DNA of 64,000 bases from NCBI GenBank assembly GCA_018806915.1, contig JAGKQI010000022.1, forward strand, positions 62,001 to 126,000. Reading direction: 5' to 3'. Numbering within the stretch: position 1 is the stretch's first letter; each line of letters begins with the position of its first letter. Below are positions 54,081 to 64,000 of the stretch, piece after piece. Position numbers and translations under genes: made by a program. This stretch comes from Phytophthora colocasiae (Eukaryota; Oomycota; Peronosporomycetes; Peronosporales; Peronosporaceae). The notes beneath the pieces were generated by a model, which saw nothing but the letters and a program-made list of their open reading frames with translations, did no database searches and had not been told where the DNA came from.

Positions 54081-56400
54081 ATGGTGCGCGTGCCCGGATC
54101 TTCTGGTGACTTCGGATATCACCGTGAGTCCCAAGAAGATGTCAAGGTAAAAGAAGAACAAGGGGAAGAAGTGCCTACGAAAGTTGGATCGACGGAGGCA
54201 CCGATGAAAACAGAAAGATCCACAGGTCAGCAGAGTTCTGGGAGGATCTCTACTGACAGGCACGAGGCAGACCTGGATCGCAATCCAGATCTTGAAGAAA
54301 AACCTCGAATTCCTCCCAAGGCCCCTTCGGGGGCCACCGCGGATCTCGATGAGAATCGAGGTCCGCACACGAGCGATAAGGAATCAGCAAAGCCGAAACC
54401 TAATCTGCTCACCAAGTCCACTGTTGCTTCAAGATCGACCAAGAAAAAGAAGATCAAGAGCACCCGGACGAAATTGAAAGCTCCAGACTCAGAGCCAGAA
54501 GATGTGATCAACCCAGGATCGACGATCACCAAGGACGCGATCGAGCAGGCCTATTACAGGAAGATGCTAAATGAGACCTTGCTTAACGATCCCGTTCTTA
54601 CGATCATACAAGTCCGCTAACCTTGCCGGCCCGGTGTCGAAGCCCCGGACTAGCTCTGACCGCCTGAACGCGGTGAAGATCCTACTTGATCTACTCCAAG
54701 AAGCTGGCTTAGTGGCTGGAGAGTTCGACCCAAACTCCCTATTTGACCTGGAACTGGAAGCACTTCAATCGGCGACCAATGATCTATTCGACTCTCTCAG
54801 AATCTTGGTCGGCGAACGCCCACTGACGCCCGATCCAGGCTATCAGACTGGATCGTCATGCTACGCGTCAGCGACCTCGGAACCAGACTCCGATAGCCCA
54901 AGAAGGCTGCAACGCATGTCGTTAGGCCTCTCCGGCGCCAAATTCCTGAAATCGCGCATGAAGAAACAAGATACGCGATCGGTGGCTGCGAAACTGGAGG
55001 TCAAGACGCCCGATCAGCAAGAAAATCGCCGGATCCGGACAGACCAGACCGCGCCGACGACTAATTCCACTGGATCGAGCAACAAGTTGGACGACTACTT
55101 TCAAATGGCGATGGATCGTTTCTTAAAAGAACGGAATCTCGCGACACCCCGATCGCCGATCAAAGGGGAGTTGGATGTTGATATGGAGTCCGTTACCGCC
55201 TCAGATACCGATGCATGGGAATACGATCCGGACGACCTGGGCATACCGAGTTCCGGTGGACAGATGTCGAGCCGAGCAGCGATCGCATCCGCGGCGATCG
55301 GTCAAGGAGGATCGTCGATGATCCAGCGGGTCCAAATCTCAGCGATCTCGGATCTAAAAGATTTTGCGGGTAAAGATCTGGACGAAGATCGCGCTCGGGC
55401 CTGGATCGGTAAGGTCAAGTCAGCGTTCCAGCGTGATCAGGCTACGGAAGAAGAAAAATGCCTCACGTTTGCAGATCTGATGGTGGGACCGGCAAAGAAC
55501 TGGTACAGGCAGCTCAGTCGAACGACGAACAAGTGGGCGGATCTGCTGGACAGTTTCCAGACCCAGTATTGTGGATTGGGTATGTCGGTCGCGTGGCAAT
55601 ACTATCACGCTCGCAAACGATCCGAAGAGACTCCTCTCAACTATCTCTACCGGCTCAACGTGGCGGTTTTACGTGCTAGACTGAAGATCAAGGATGGGAG
55701 CCCTAAGGCCCGCCGGGAACATGTAGACCACTACATCGAGACATTGGGAGATCCGGAGTTAGCTGATCGGCTGACCCTACTCCGGCTGAGCGACGTCGAT
55801 GAACTGGAGGAAGTACTTCGGGCCCGGGAACGGGCGAAAAGCAGACAGCGTAAATCTGCGTTTGGATCGAAGTACAGACAAAAGGCACCGGCCAGTGCCC
55901 CGGCAGCACCCACCCGAGCGGTGGTACGGGCGATCCAAACCCAAGATCCGAGCTCGGAATCAGAGGAAATATCCGGATCGGACGTATCCGATTCTGAAGG
56001 CGATCTCCGGAGGATATATCTTGCCGCGTCGGAAGACAAGCAGATCGGCACTGGGGGCGTTCCCCACCAACAGGATCAGTCGCGATCGCAGGTGAACGCG
56101 CAAGATCGAGCCCGGATCGTGGATCGCAGGGGTACGTCAGATCACGATCGAGGTCGCTGTTCACACTGTGGATCGCGGAAGCATACGGATCTGGACTGCT
56201 GGAGACGTCTAACCTGTGAAAAGTGCGGGAAGAGGGGTCACCCAACGGATCGCTGTCTGTATACCTGCCGTGGTTGTGGGGAGATCCATGAAGCTGGAGA
56301 ATGCCCCATGGAAGAATTCTACAACCAGATCCGCAAGTGGTACGATCCGGCTCGACACGCTGCGTTGTTCCCCGAGAAGGTGGAGAAGATGTTAAACTAG
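54081..56400 (+). CDS. gag: gag of large plus-strand element, two overlapping frames
   Basis: The first frame 54081-54620 (MVRVPGSSGDFGYHRESQED, basic KKKKIKSTRTK, KDAIEQAYYRKMLNETL) overlaps by 50 bases a second frame, +1 relative to it, that runs 54571-56400. The second frame holds helical segments (ILLDLLQEAGLVAGEFDPNS), a capsid domain (DLKDFAGKDLDEDRARAWIG, NWYRQLSRTTNKWADLLDSF, DHYIETLGDPELADRLTLLR) and two CCHC knuckles (CSHCGSRKHTDLDC and CEKCGKRGHPTDRC). The downstream CRGCGEIHEAGEC is a third knuckle-like motif. Stop TAG at 56398. The same overlap exists in the other copy, so it is inherited: either an old indel or a +1 shift site. Start uncertain; ATG 54204 is an alternative. Confidence 0.8.
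54082..54099 (+). promoter_or_regulatory. primer-binding site of the large plus-strand element
   Basis: TGGTGCGCGTGCCCGGAT, one base after the LTR and identical to that of the 21.5-kb element. The ATG at 54081 overlaps it, so the gag frame runs through the primer site. Confidence 0.7.
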
Positions 56401-56438
56401 GACGCTCGCCGGTTTGGAAACCGGTACGAGCCGAGCGT
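56391..56438 (+). promoter_or_regulatory. gag-pol -1 ribosomal frameshift signal
   Basis: The gag frame reads ATG TTA AAC TAG. GTTAAAC (56391-56397) is a known slippery heptamer type, in the correct phase. After TAGG comes a structured region: ACGCTCG (56402-56408) pairs with CGAGCGT (56432-56438), and inside it CCGGTTT (56409-56415) pairs with AAACCGG (56418-56424). A -1 shift here moves into the protease frame (GTT AAA CTA GGA), which is open across the gag stop. Identical in the other copy. Confidence 0.8.
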
Positions 56439-57277
56439 TCTGAGTACTGCATCTATGCATATGTGAACAAGAAATCGAGAGATCAAGATAGGGAGAATTC
56501 GGATCTGCGCGGTAATACATGTAAGTTGCATTCGTATACTGCTAAGATCGCGAGTCTTCCCCGGATCGATGAGTTCTCGCGATCTGGTGCGGAAGTGGCT
56601 TTGGATCTCAAGGAAGGAGAATCCAGGGGGTATTGGAAATACCACGCACCAGGAAAATGGTTCCGCCAAGCCAAGATCTCAGGCAAGATCAATCATGAAA
56701 GAGCGATCTTGCTCCTGGACACTGGCGCCGAGGTATCCATCTTGGATACCGCCTTTGCTCGTAAGATTGGGTGCCACTTGACACTAGTCAGAGACAGGAA
56801 TGTGTTGGGATCGGTGATAATGTGTACACCACCGAGGGAAGAACGAGGATCAAGATCACGCTTGCGGGATACTTGGTATACTTTTTCGATATTTGGATCG
56901 GGGACCTATCCGGACAAGACACCATCTTAGGTATGGATTTCATGATTCCGGCTGGGGTCCGGATGGATCTAGCGAAGGGATCGATGTGCTTACCTAATGA
57001 AGTAGGGATCCCACTTAGCGGTCGCAAGAGATTGTACGGGGAGAAGGTAAGATCGGTAAAATTGGAGGAAGATCTACATATCCCAGTTGGGGGATCTGAA
57101 GAGATCGCATCGAGAGTGAAATTATCGGCGACGGAGAAATTGTGGGTGACCAGAGGTGACCAATGGGTACCTACCGTGGTAAAACGGACCCGGCCGAACT
57201 CGGTACTTAGTGATCACGAATTTGAGAGAGAAGATTTTACGATTGGATCACAGATTACAGGTCGGAATGGTACTTGA
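56391..57277 (+). pseudogene. aspartic protease of large element, one frameshift
   Basis: Follows the -1 shift: KLGRSPVWKPVRAERSEYCI, WKYHAPGKWFRQAKISGKIN, then the active site ILLLDTGAEVSILDTAFARK at about 56710-56770. One base out of place near 56775 moves the true frame to 56771-57277: GDNVYTTEGRTRIKITLAGY, FFDIWIGDLSGQDTILGMDF (second protease motif ILGMDF) and ATEKLWVTRGDQWVPTVVKR. Protease releases gag and pol products in the particle. Confidence 0.8.
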
Positions 57278-60200
57278 TCAAGAAAAAGTGCCTCGATTCC
57301 CCGGGTTTGTGTCGGTCGGATCCCGACGCTACATGGAGTGGCAGAATCTAGCTCTACCAGAACCTCAGGAATCCGTAGAGATCCCCTTACCGTCGGTCGA
57401 ACGGCCGACCTACGTTACGCCGCGATCCATACTCCGCCGAGGTGGGGCAACCAAGACCGACCCTGATCCTGCGCCAATATCGACATTAGAACCTCGATCA
57501 CCAACCGATACGGTCGAAGTCAAGGTCGCATTCATCGATCCCCAACCGGATCCCATGGATACCCCACCGATTACGATCAGTTCCGACAAGACCCCGAGTG
57601 GCGAAGCTGGGGGCGGTGAGACTGAGACGAATGAGAGCTTGCCAGATCAGGCCCCAGATCGGACAGATCGGACATGCGAAGAAGAGATCGAGCTAACAGA
57701 AAAACCAGATTTTCAAATCGAGATCAAACATGTATCCGACGCTGACGCCGGCCCCACGGTTGAAGGCACCCCGATCCTGACAGTCAAGGACGATAGACTC
57801 CGTGATCCATCATTGAACGAACCCGATCCGACATCTCCGGAAGGGATCGAGAACGCCGATCGGACCCACTTACACGAAAGCGGCGATTTTTCGGCCGAAG
57901 ATCTAGTCGATAATCTCGCGGTAGTACCAGAAACCCAGATCTCCACCACTGAAGAAGTCCGGATTGAAGATCTACAAGTAGAAAATCCGGGATCGACTAC
58001 CCCGGAGGAGATCGAGAAACTTCGACAGATTATTTGGAAGAAGCGACATCTCCTGATCGGGAAAGGAAACGCACTTCCTCCGGCGGCCAAGGGCGTTATT
58101 TGTGATATCGGCGTGAGGGATGCAAAGCCGATTGCACAACGAGTCCGAAAGGTGGCGCCACAGTTCCGCGAGAAAGTACCAGATCTCATCAAAGGACTCC
58201 TAGCTGCCAAGATCATCCGGCCATCGACCTCGCCGTGGGCATCTCCGATCGTGTAGACATCCGACTATGTATCGATTATCGGTTGGTGAACGGTCTCACA
58301 AGGCTGATGATCTACCCGATGCCTCTGATCAATGACCTGCTAGAGGATCTTGACAAGATTCTGTGGTATTGTTCATTAGACATGGCGAGTGGATTCTGGG
58401 TCGTATCAATGACCGATCGAGCTCGCGCGATCTAAGCTTTCATCACTCCATTTGGCCTTTTCGAGTGGAATCGTATGCCGTTCGGGCTGAAGAACGCCCC
58501 TCAGATCTATCAACGTCTTGTGGACAACGCTCTATACGGATTTTTGAAGATCTCCCAGTCAGGGAATGCGGAAGACTCTGCAGATGTGATCGAATCAGGG
58601 ATCCCGGAGGATCCTGGTCGCCCATCGGTTCTAGGTCGGAGATCATACATCGACGATATCTTGATCACGGCTGGATCATGGGATCAGATGTGCGATCGGG
58701 TGGAAGACTTATGGGAGGCCTGTGATAAGCGGATTCTCTCAATCAGTGTGGCAAAGAGCTTCTGGGGCATGGATAAGGTGGAATATCTCGGACACAAAGT
58801 GTCGATCGACGGATTGGAGGCGAACCCGAAAGACCTGAAGTCTCTGACGGATCTACCATTCCCTGGATCACTCCGATCCATGCAATCGTTCCTTGGAAGT
58901 TTGAATTACTATAGTCGGTTCATCGAGGATTACGCGATCTATGCATCGGTCCTATATGAACTACGTGACGTGGAGTTCGCAGAACTGAAGAAGCGACCAG
59001 ATCTACGAAAGATCATGGATAGAACGGACCCGATCACTCGAGATCCCGTTGCGCTTAAGTCGAATCAGGATGGATCACCAGACACCTCGACTCAAAGGGA
59101 GGATAGTACACCGGATTCCGACTTGGGGGCGACGCCTTTCCCCTGTTCAAGCGAGATCGAAGTCAATCTGGGCAAAAAAACTGGCGATGAGAGGTGGGGT
59201 AGAGCATACAGAGCGTTTACAGCCTTGAAAGCCAAGATCGCGTCAACCCCAATCCTCCGTCACTTCGACATGGGGAAATTGCCCGTGGTAATTGTGTATG
59301 CTAGTGACTGGGCGATTTCCGCCGCACTAATGCAGGAACACGACCAGATCTACCACCCGGTCGCGTTTGCCAGCCGAACCTTGAAGACCAACGAGCTGAA
59401 TTATAATGTTGCCGAAAAGGAGGTGTTGGCTCTACTTCGGATCTTGGATCTACACTACACCCTGCTGGTGGGACGCCGGATCAAGGTCCTAACTCGACAC
59501 TCCACGCTTGCCTGGCTGTTCAGGTCTGCCAACCTCCAAGGACGTCTGGGACAATGGTCTGCACTTCTATCCCCATGGACACTCGAGATCACGAAGTGTA
59601 CGAAGGGAGAGGATGAAATACTGGGGGCGATCGCAGCTAGTATAACACCCAGATCGGAGATCGATGAAGCCCTGATCGCGATCGCGCCACGAAAGGAGCC
59701 AAAACGTCGGATTCAGACGCCGATCCCTACCGTGGACTCAGATGAGGAGCTGTGGGTTATAAGTTTCGACGGGTCGGCTCGCGTGAAACGAGGGGGAGGC
59801 GCCTTCAGCGCGATCGTGTGGAGTTTACCGGAGTGGAAAGTGATCAAGGCTAGATCGGATTATGCTGAAAGCCTTACCGTGAATGAAGCGGAATACCGTG
59901 GACTCTTGCTAGGTCTTGGCATGATCGCACAGTTAGAGCGCCGCCGTTTGGTCGTTTGTGGCGATTCAAACCTGGTGATCCGACAAGTCCGGGGCGAGAT
60001 CGACTGTAAGGCGCCAGGATTGACGTTACTGAAACAGAAGGTGCTGGATCACTTGCGGAATTGGGGGGATCATGAGCTTGTCCATGTGAAGAGAGACTGG
60101 AATGGGAGCGCAGATAGCTTGGCGAGTGCCGCACTGCAGCGAGGAAGCGGGATCGAGGTCCACGATGAGGCAGATCGGTGCGATCTGATCACCCTAAATC

Positions 60201-60778
60201 GGCTCGATGAGGTGTTGGTCCCTCGAGTTGAAGATCGAACTGCACAAGTGTCGGCAGTAGCCACGCGTGCAGCCCGAGCGCGACCTGGTGCCGCTGTCCT
60301 GCAAGAGGAACTGATCCGGGAGATGCGGGTTGATCGGATCAGGCGAACCCAGGACGAGGAGGTCTGGATCGCAGGACTAAAGAAGTACCTGGCTGGGCAG
60401 ATCGCGGATCTTACTCGAGCCGAATCTGGATCCTACGCCAAGATCGCCTCCGAGTACGAGGTAGATGAACAAGATCTGCTGTTTTACTGCCCACCAGGAC
60501 CGAGATCAAGTGGTGATCGCGACCGCCTGATGAGACGCGTAGTTCCAGAAACGCTACAGCAGGATGTCCTCCACCACTACCATACGACTCTGGAAGGGGG
60601 ACATCAGGGGATCGGACGCACTTATCAGCGGATCCGAGATCATTTCCACTGGAGGGGATTATATCGGAGCGTGCAGCGATACGTAGGCGAGTGTGTAGAC
60701 TGTGAGACTGGAAAGGGGAGGCCCACGTTCCGGGGCGAGTCGCCGGGGAATCTGCAAACCCTCCCTGCCCAGATCTAA
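57210..60778 (+). pseudogene. pol: RT and two RNase H domains, integrase zinc region
   Basis: 57210-58256: acidic linker, then RT start (VRKVAPQFREKVPDLIKGLL, IIRPSTSPWASPI). A 22-base deletion at about 58250 removes the VVIIKKNG strand; the frame resumes with RLCIDYRLVNGLTRLMIYPM, then a TAA at 58433 (TCG in the other copy), then FGLFEWNRMPFGLKNAPQIY and the active site RSYIDDILITAGS at about 58645. RNase H 1 (59280-59530): VIVYASDWAISAALMQEHDQ, RHSTLAWLF. RNase H 2 (59755-60140): VISFDGSARVKRGGGAFSAI, NEAEYRGLLLGL, CGDSNLVIRQV, NGSADSLASAAL, all four acidic catalytic residues present. The integrase HHCC end (HHYHTTLEGGHQGIGRTY, CVDCETGKG) closes the frame at 60778. Confidence 0.85.
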
Positions 60779-61906
60779 CAAAGGCAACACCGAACTACTG
60801 ATCTGGGTAGATCTGTTCACGGGATATGTGATCGCGAAGGCCAGTTCCTCCCGATCGGCCCAGACCGTCGCAGATCTTATGAAGAATGCGTGTTCCGCAG
60901 ATTTGGTGCTAGCGAGATGATCAGGCACGATCGAGAACCGGGTTTCATGTCCGACTTCTTCAGATCGTTCAATAGGATCCTGGGGCAGCGACAACGGGCG
61001 ACGATGGCCTACCGGCCACAAGCCAATGGGACGGCAGAACGGATGGTACAAACGGCGACTAGGGCGATCAAGATGTACGTTCAAGATCTCGATCAGAAGG
61101 ACTGGGATGAATACGCGGAGAGACTGACGTTCGCTATTAACACGGCTCACGATCGGGTTCGGGGAGATACCCCTCACTATTTGGTACACGGATGGGATCC
61201 GAGATCGACGTTGGAAGCAACGATCCCGATCGGGTCGACCAGACGCCACGATCGCGATCCAAGACGGTGGAGATATCGGGTTCAGAGATACTACCAGCAG
61301 TCGCGGGAACAGGTCAACGCTAGGCTGCGAGAGGCGATTGCAGACCGAGCCGATCGGCACAATGAGGATGTCGATCCGCATCAGATCGAAGCTGGATCAC
61401 GAGTTTGGCTATATCTAGATCGTGTAAAGGAAGGATATGCGGGTAAACTCGCTCACCTTTGGCACGGCCCGTTCCGTGTTGCAGAGAAGCTCAATGAATT
61501 CACGATCAAGCTGGAGATCGCGGGATCTGATTACCATATCTTCCCAGTGGTCCATGTTTCTAAGCTAAAGCTGGTGCGGAGTTTCCCGGATCGACCGCGG
61601 ATCGAGTTGACGGTAGATGAAGCAGATCGGCTCGATTTCGATGAGATCCTCCTTCCGGAGGACAGTTGGGTCCCAGATCTGGATGCCGATGAGTACGAGG
61701 TCGAACGGATCTCGGACATGCGAAGTGGGAAACGAACTCGCTACGGCCGGATCTATCGTGAATTTATGGTGCACTGGGTCGGTTATGATGAGCCAACGTG
61801 GGTCGACGAAGCTGATCTTAACTGTGGGGCCATATTGAGCGCGTTCCTACGTGACCACGCTAATCGGAACCGGTTCGGCGTGATGCAGTCGCATGAAGAG
61901 GTGTAA
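60702..61906 (+). pseudogene. pol: integrase core, C-terminal domain and chromodomain of large element
   Basis: Core: LIWVDLFTGYVIAKASSSRS (first Asp) in frame 60702-60920, then from 60890 FRRFGASEMIRHDREPGFMS (second Asp), and PQANGTAERMVQTATRAIKM (Glu). A short frame shift near 60860-60890 separates the two. The C-terminal domain has IEAGSRVWLYLDRVKEGYAG, LWHGPFRVAEKLNEFTIKLE and VVHVSKLKLVRSFPDRP. The chromodomain follows at about 61690-61830 (YEVERISDMRSGKRTRYGRI, FMVHWVGYDEPTWVDEADL). The stop is TAA 61904-61906. Confidence 0.85.
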
Positions 61907-61915
61907 GGAGAGTCA

Positions 61916-61940
61916 GGCGAGGTGACAGGGTTGCCTCGCC
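61916..61940. promoter_or_regulatory. hairpin in the convergent gap
   Basis: GGCGAGG (61916-61922) pairs with CCTCGCC (61934-61940) around an 11-base loop, nine bases after the pol stop. The same hairpin lies at the equivalent place in the 21.5-kb element (near 42265-42290). It may mark transcript ends of one or both converging genes; that is inference. Confidence 0.45.
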
Positions 61941-62260
61941 GTGATCGAGGAAGCTGATGTGGAGGAGAATCCAGATCAGAGCGAGAGTTTTATATTTGTG
62001 TATATGCATGTGCGTAGGGAATTTGACGTTGGAAGATGGTGATCCGGGATGTCGAGATGGAGATGAAAGGGGATCACATTCTCAAAATGATGGAGTACGA
62101 TGGAATGACTGTGGGAATGGAGAATACGAGAATCACGAGTGGAGATTATGGGAGTTACGAATGGAGATGGAAGAATGCAGAACGGCCCTAGATGGGGTTC
62201 CGAATCCGAACTCGGGGAAAAGCCCCGTGCCTTGCTGCAGGTGATCGAAGTTAGCACGAC
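61941..62260. other. convergent intergenic gap, conserved between the two large elements
   Basis: About 320 bases rich in GGAGATGG/GAATGGAG-type purine words, with an AT-rich patch (TTTTATATTTGTGTATATGC) near 61990. Closely matches 41946-42265 in reverse. No gene seen; probably the 3' untranslated regions of the two facing genes. Confidence 0.5.
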
Positions 62261-64000
62261 TTACGGAGAAGCGGCCCCAGCGGGAGGAGGATTGAACTTG
62301 CCGATGAGGCGGGGGATCCTAGTAGCGGGGTGGTTGACCGGGTCTTGCCGATACTGGTTACGCCACGGATCCGCCTCGTCACACTCCTCCAGAGCCTCGA
62401 TCAGGTTCGCCGGCTCTGGGACGTTCGCGTTGGGATCCGCCCGGTTGGCACGCCGAGAGACCACGCCGGGATACCAACGAACCGCATCCACTGCCGGAAT
62501 GGGGAGGTGAAGGAAGAACGGATCCAACAGGATGTCGAGATCGAACCACTGGTCGCGCATCATGGCGGGGAAGGAGGCGAGGAATCGGCGCCAAGCAGAC
62601 CCAGCCCGACTCCGCCTAGCCTTGCGAGCGACGTAATACCGCTGCAGTTCGAGATCCGCATCTTGCATGGCAGAGGTGATCTCGAGGTTATGGGTGGACT
62701 CCCAAAACGCCTGACGGTGCCGTTCCTCCAGGACGCGATAGGTGGCGGCCACGGCCGCGAGGGGTGTTCCCTCCCTCTCATGCAAATTGAGGTCGAACGT
62801 GAGGGGACCCGGGTTCGCGTAGTCGTTCCACGGCTCCAGGGCCAGCAGATCGAGTACGTTCACGCCCGTGATCAACTCGTTGAGATAGCCGGTGCCGGGG
62901 GTCGGTGCGAGTCCAGCCTGCACCCGAGAGGGGAACAGCCAACCCGAAGGGATCAACAACCGTTTGCCCAAAGAATTGGCAATCAGACCCACGATCGAAT
63001 ACTGCCCGATCACCTGCGGATCCCACGGTTCGACGGCCGCGGCCGCGAAGGTACGCAGCCGATCGTACCCTGGGATGAAAGAGGCGACCGGGAATAGAGG
63101 GGGTTGGAGCCCGAGGGGCGGAGAACCGCCGAGAGGGGGTGACGGCGGTGCCGTGGAACCCGGAGGTGATCCCGGAGACGGTGGGCCTGATCCATCTGAA
63201 GATGGGCTTGAGCCGTCCGGAGGCCCCGATCCACTAGCGCCAGAAGATCGGCTTCTCGGAACCTGACCGGACTCGCGCCGGTGCGACGAAATAGATCGTT
63301 GGCGACCCATGCGTAGAGCATCGTCCTCCTCAGAGTCCTCCGTCTCATTGGAATGTTCCGACTCAGCCTCAGGACTAGTTCCATTGCCGGGTTCCGGACT
63401 CTCGTCCTCTTCGGACGGCGATGAGAATGGGTGGTTGGGATCGTAGTCGGAATCTCCTTCCTCTTCGTCCTGCGAGTCACCATTGGTTGGGACTGATCCG
63501 GGCTGATCAGCCGGTACCGGGGTCTGATCAGGGGCTGGAGTATCGGTTTCCTCCTCTCCGGCCTGCCCGGAAGCTTGATCCGCCAACAGATCCAGCGGGC
63601 TCGCCGTTTTATCCTGCTGGGGCTGGAACGGCCGCTGGCTGGGCGGGCTGGGCTGACCCGGCGGCTCCGGTAGCAGTGGTTCCTTGATCACGGGGGCTGA
63701 GGGCTCCGAGCCGGACGCTTGCGTGAAGAAGGAGGGACGGCGGGGAAGCGGAGGCGCTCCGAGATCTTTTGGTAGCGCGAGCCGCCCGTCGGTCCGCGAT
63801 CCACGAGGACAACCGAGCAGAGGAATCCTCGGCGTGATGCAGCTGTTGTTCAGCTTCAGCATAATCGGCGTCCAGCTCCTGGTGGGCCTGTCGGAGCTCT
63901 GAGTTCTGCTGATGGAGTTGGTTGAGCTCCTGTGTAGCCGCGTCCCGGGCAGAACGAGCCACGTCAAGGTCCGCGAGGGCCGACAAGCGATCTTGGGAGG
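62261..64000 (-). CDS. opposite-strand protein of large element, runs off window
   Basis: Minus strand, facing gag-pol. The window begins inside a coiled coil (LADLDVARSARDAATQELNQ, LRQAHQELDADYAEAEQQLH), then a basic spot (ARATKRSRSASAS). After a frameshift near 63770 a long Pro/Ser-rich and acidic part follows (GEEETDTPAPDQTPVPADQP, NETEDSEEDDALRMGRQRS). The C-terminal about 240 residues look globular: SFIPGYDRLRTFAAAAVEPW, YSIVGLIANSLGKRLLIPSG, LLALEPWNDYANPGPLTFDL, VARKARRSRAGSAWRRFLAS and DQWFDLDILLDPFFLHLPIP; it ends IGKFNPPPAGAASP at 62261. Clearly homologous to 31534-33464 plus 41166-41945. No known domain recognised; a second capsid-like or RNA-handling protein is possible. At the site of the intron in the other copy this gene reads through without a visible intron. 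Confidence 0.75.
   Translation of the reverse strand, partial: PPKIACRPSRTLTWLVLPGTRLHRSSTNSISRTQSSDRPTRSWTPIMLKLNNSCITPRIPLLGCPRGSRTDGRLALPKDLGAPPLPRRPSFFTQASGSEPSAPVIKEPLLPEPPGQPSPPSQRPFQPQQDKTASPLDLLADQASGQAGEEETDTPAPDQTPVPADQPGSVPTNGDSQDEEEGDSDYDPNHPFSSPSEEDESPEPGNGTSPEAESEHSNETEDSEEDDALRMGRQRSISSHRRESGQVPRSRSSGASGSGPPDGSSPSSDGSGPPSPGSPPGSTAPPSPPLGGSPPLGLQPPLFPVASFIPGYDRLRTFAAAAVEPWDPQVIGQYSIVGLIANSLGKRLLIPSGWLFPSRVQAGLAPTPGTGYLNELITGVNVLDLLALEPWNDYANPGPLTFDLNLHEREGTPLAAVAATYRVLEERHRQAFWESTHNLEITSAMQDADLELQRYYVARKARRSRAGSAWRRFLASFPAMMRDQWFDLDILLDPFFLHLPIPAVDAVRWYPGVVSRRANRADPNANVPEPANLIEALEECDEADPWRNQYRQDPVNHPATRIPRLIGKFNPPPAGAASP

Larger units (their letters stand above)
52718..64000 (+). 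mobile_element. large ambisense Ty3/Gypsy element, right end outside window
   Basis: A 5' LTR (52718-54080), primer site, gag, protease, RT, RNase H, second RNase H, integrase and chromodomain run on the plus strand to 61906, followed after 354 bases by the end of a minus-strand protein gene that continues past 64000. Same family as 30020-51569, but collinear. With the size of that element as guide, the 3' LTR should end near 66.5 kb. The coding region is damaged by a 22-base deletion, one stop and several frameshifts. Confidence 0.9.

Overview
The window looks like a transposon-dense, gene-poor stretch of an oomycete genome, probably Phytophthora or a downy mildew. This is inferred from a SWEET gene with a 61-nt GT-AG intron, short introns (61-87 nt) in other genes, chromodomain Ty3/Gypsy elements, a DIRS-like element, FAR1/MULE and hAT-type genes. 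No tRNA, rRNA, CRISPR or bacterial feature was seen. Many reading frames are broken by one-base indels, often in homopolymers, so some apparent pseudogenes may be sequence errors.

Layout. 1-2.3 kb: minus-strand Gypsy fragment. 2.4-3.9 kb: SWEET gene (one frameshift) and a second SWEET fragment. 4.0-5.1 kb: FAR1-like gene cut off by the next element. 5.1-15.8 kb: two tandem minus-strand copies of one chromodomain Gypsy element, both with the same ~1.8-kb insertion in gag. 15.8-20.9 kb: DIRS-like tyrosine-recombinase retrotransposon (minus). 21.3-22.1 kb: 793-bp pogo/Tigger-like transposon with 28-bp perfect inverted repeats and TA target duplication. 22.5-27.9 kb: two convergent paralogous four-exon genes of unknown function, the only host-like genes apart from SWEET. 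29.1-30.0 and 51.6-52.0 kb: two halves of one BED/hAT-type gene, split by a 21.55-kb LTR retrotransposon (30020-51569, ATGT target duplication). That element itself carries a complete 7.7-kb Gypsy element (33470-41165, GGGTC target duplication). 52.1-52.7 kb: LTR-like block. 52.7 kb to the end: a third large element related to the 21.5-kb one, read on the plus strand and running off the window.

Main result: the two large related elements and the nested 7.7-kb element share an ambisense plan. gag-pol runs from one LTR, and a second long protein (coiled coils plus Pro/Ser-rich and acidic segments) runs from the opposite LTR on the other strand, so the two converge. In the 21.5-kb element the opposite-strand gene holds a plausible 63-nt intron, expected to survive retrotransposition only if the genomic RNA is made from the other strand. 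The large family also has a textbook -1 frameshift signal between gag and pol (GTTAAAC plus hairpin), two RNase H domains, a tRNA-like primer site and an unusual density of GATC. The 21.5-kb copy is a mosaic with a precise 4.3-kb internal inversion.
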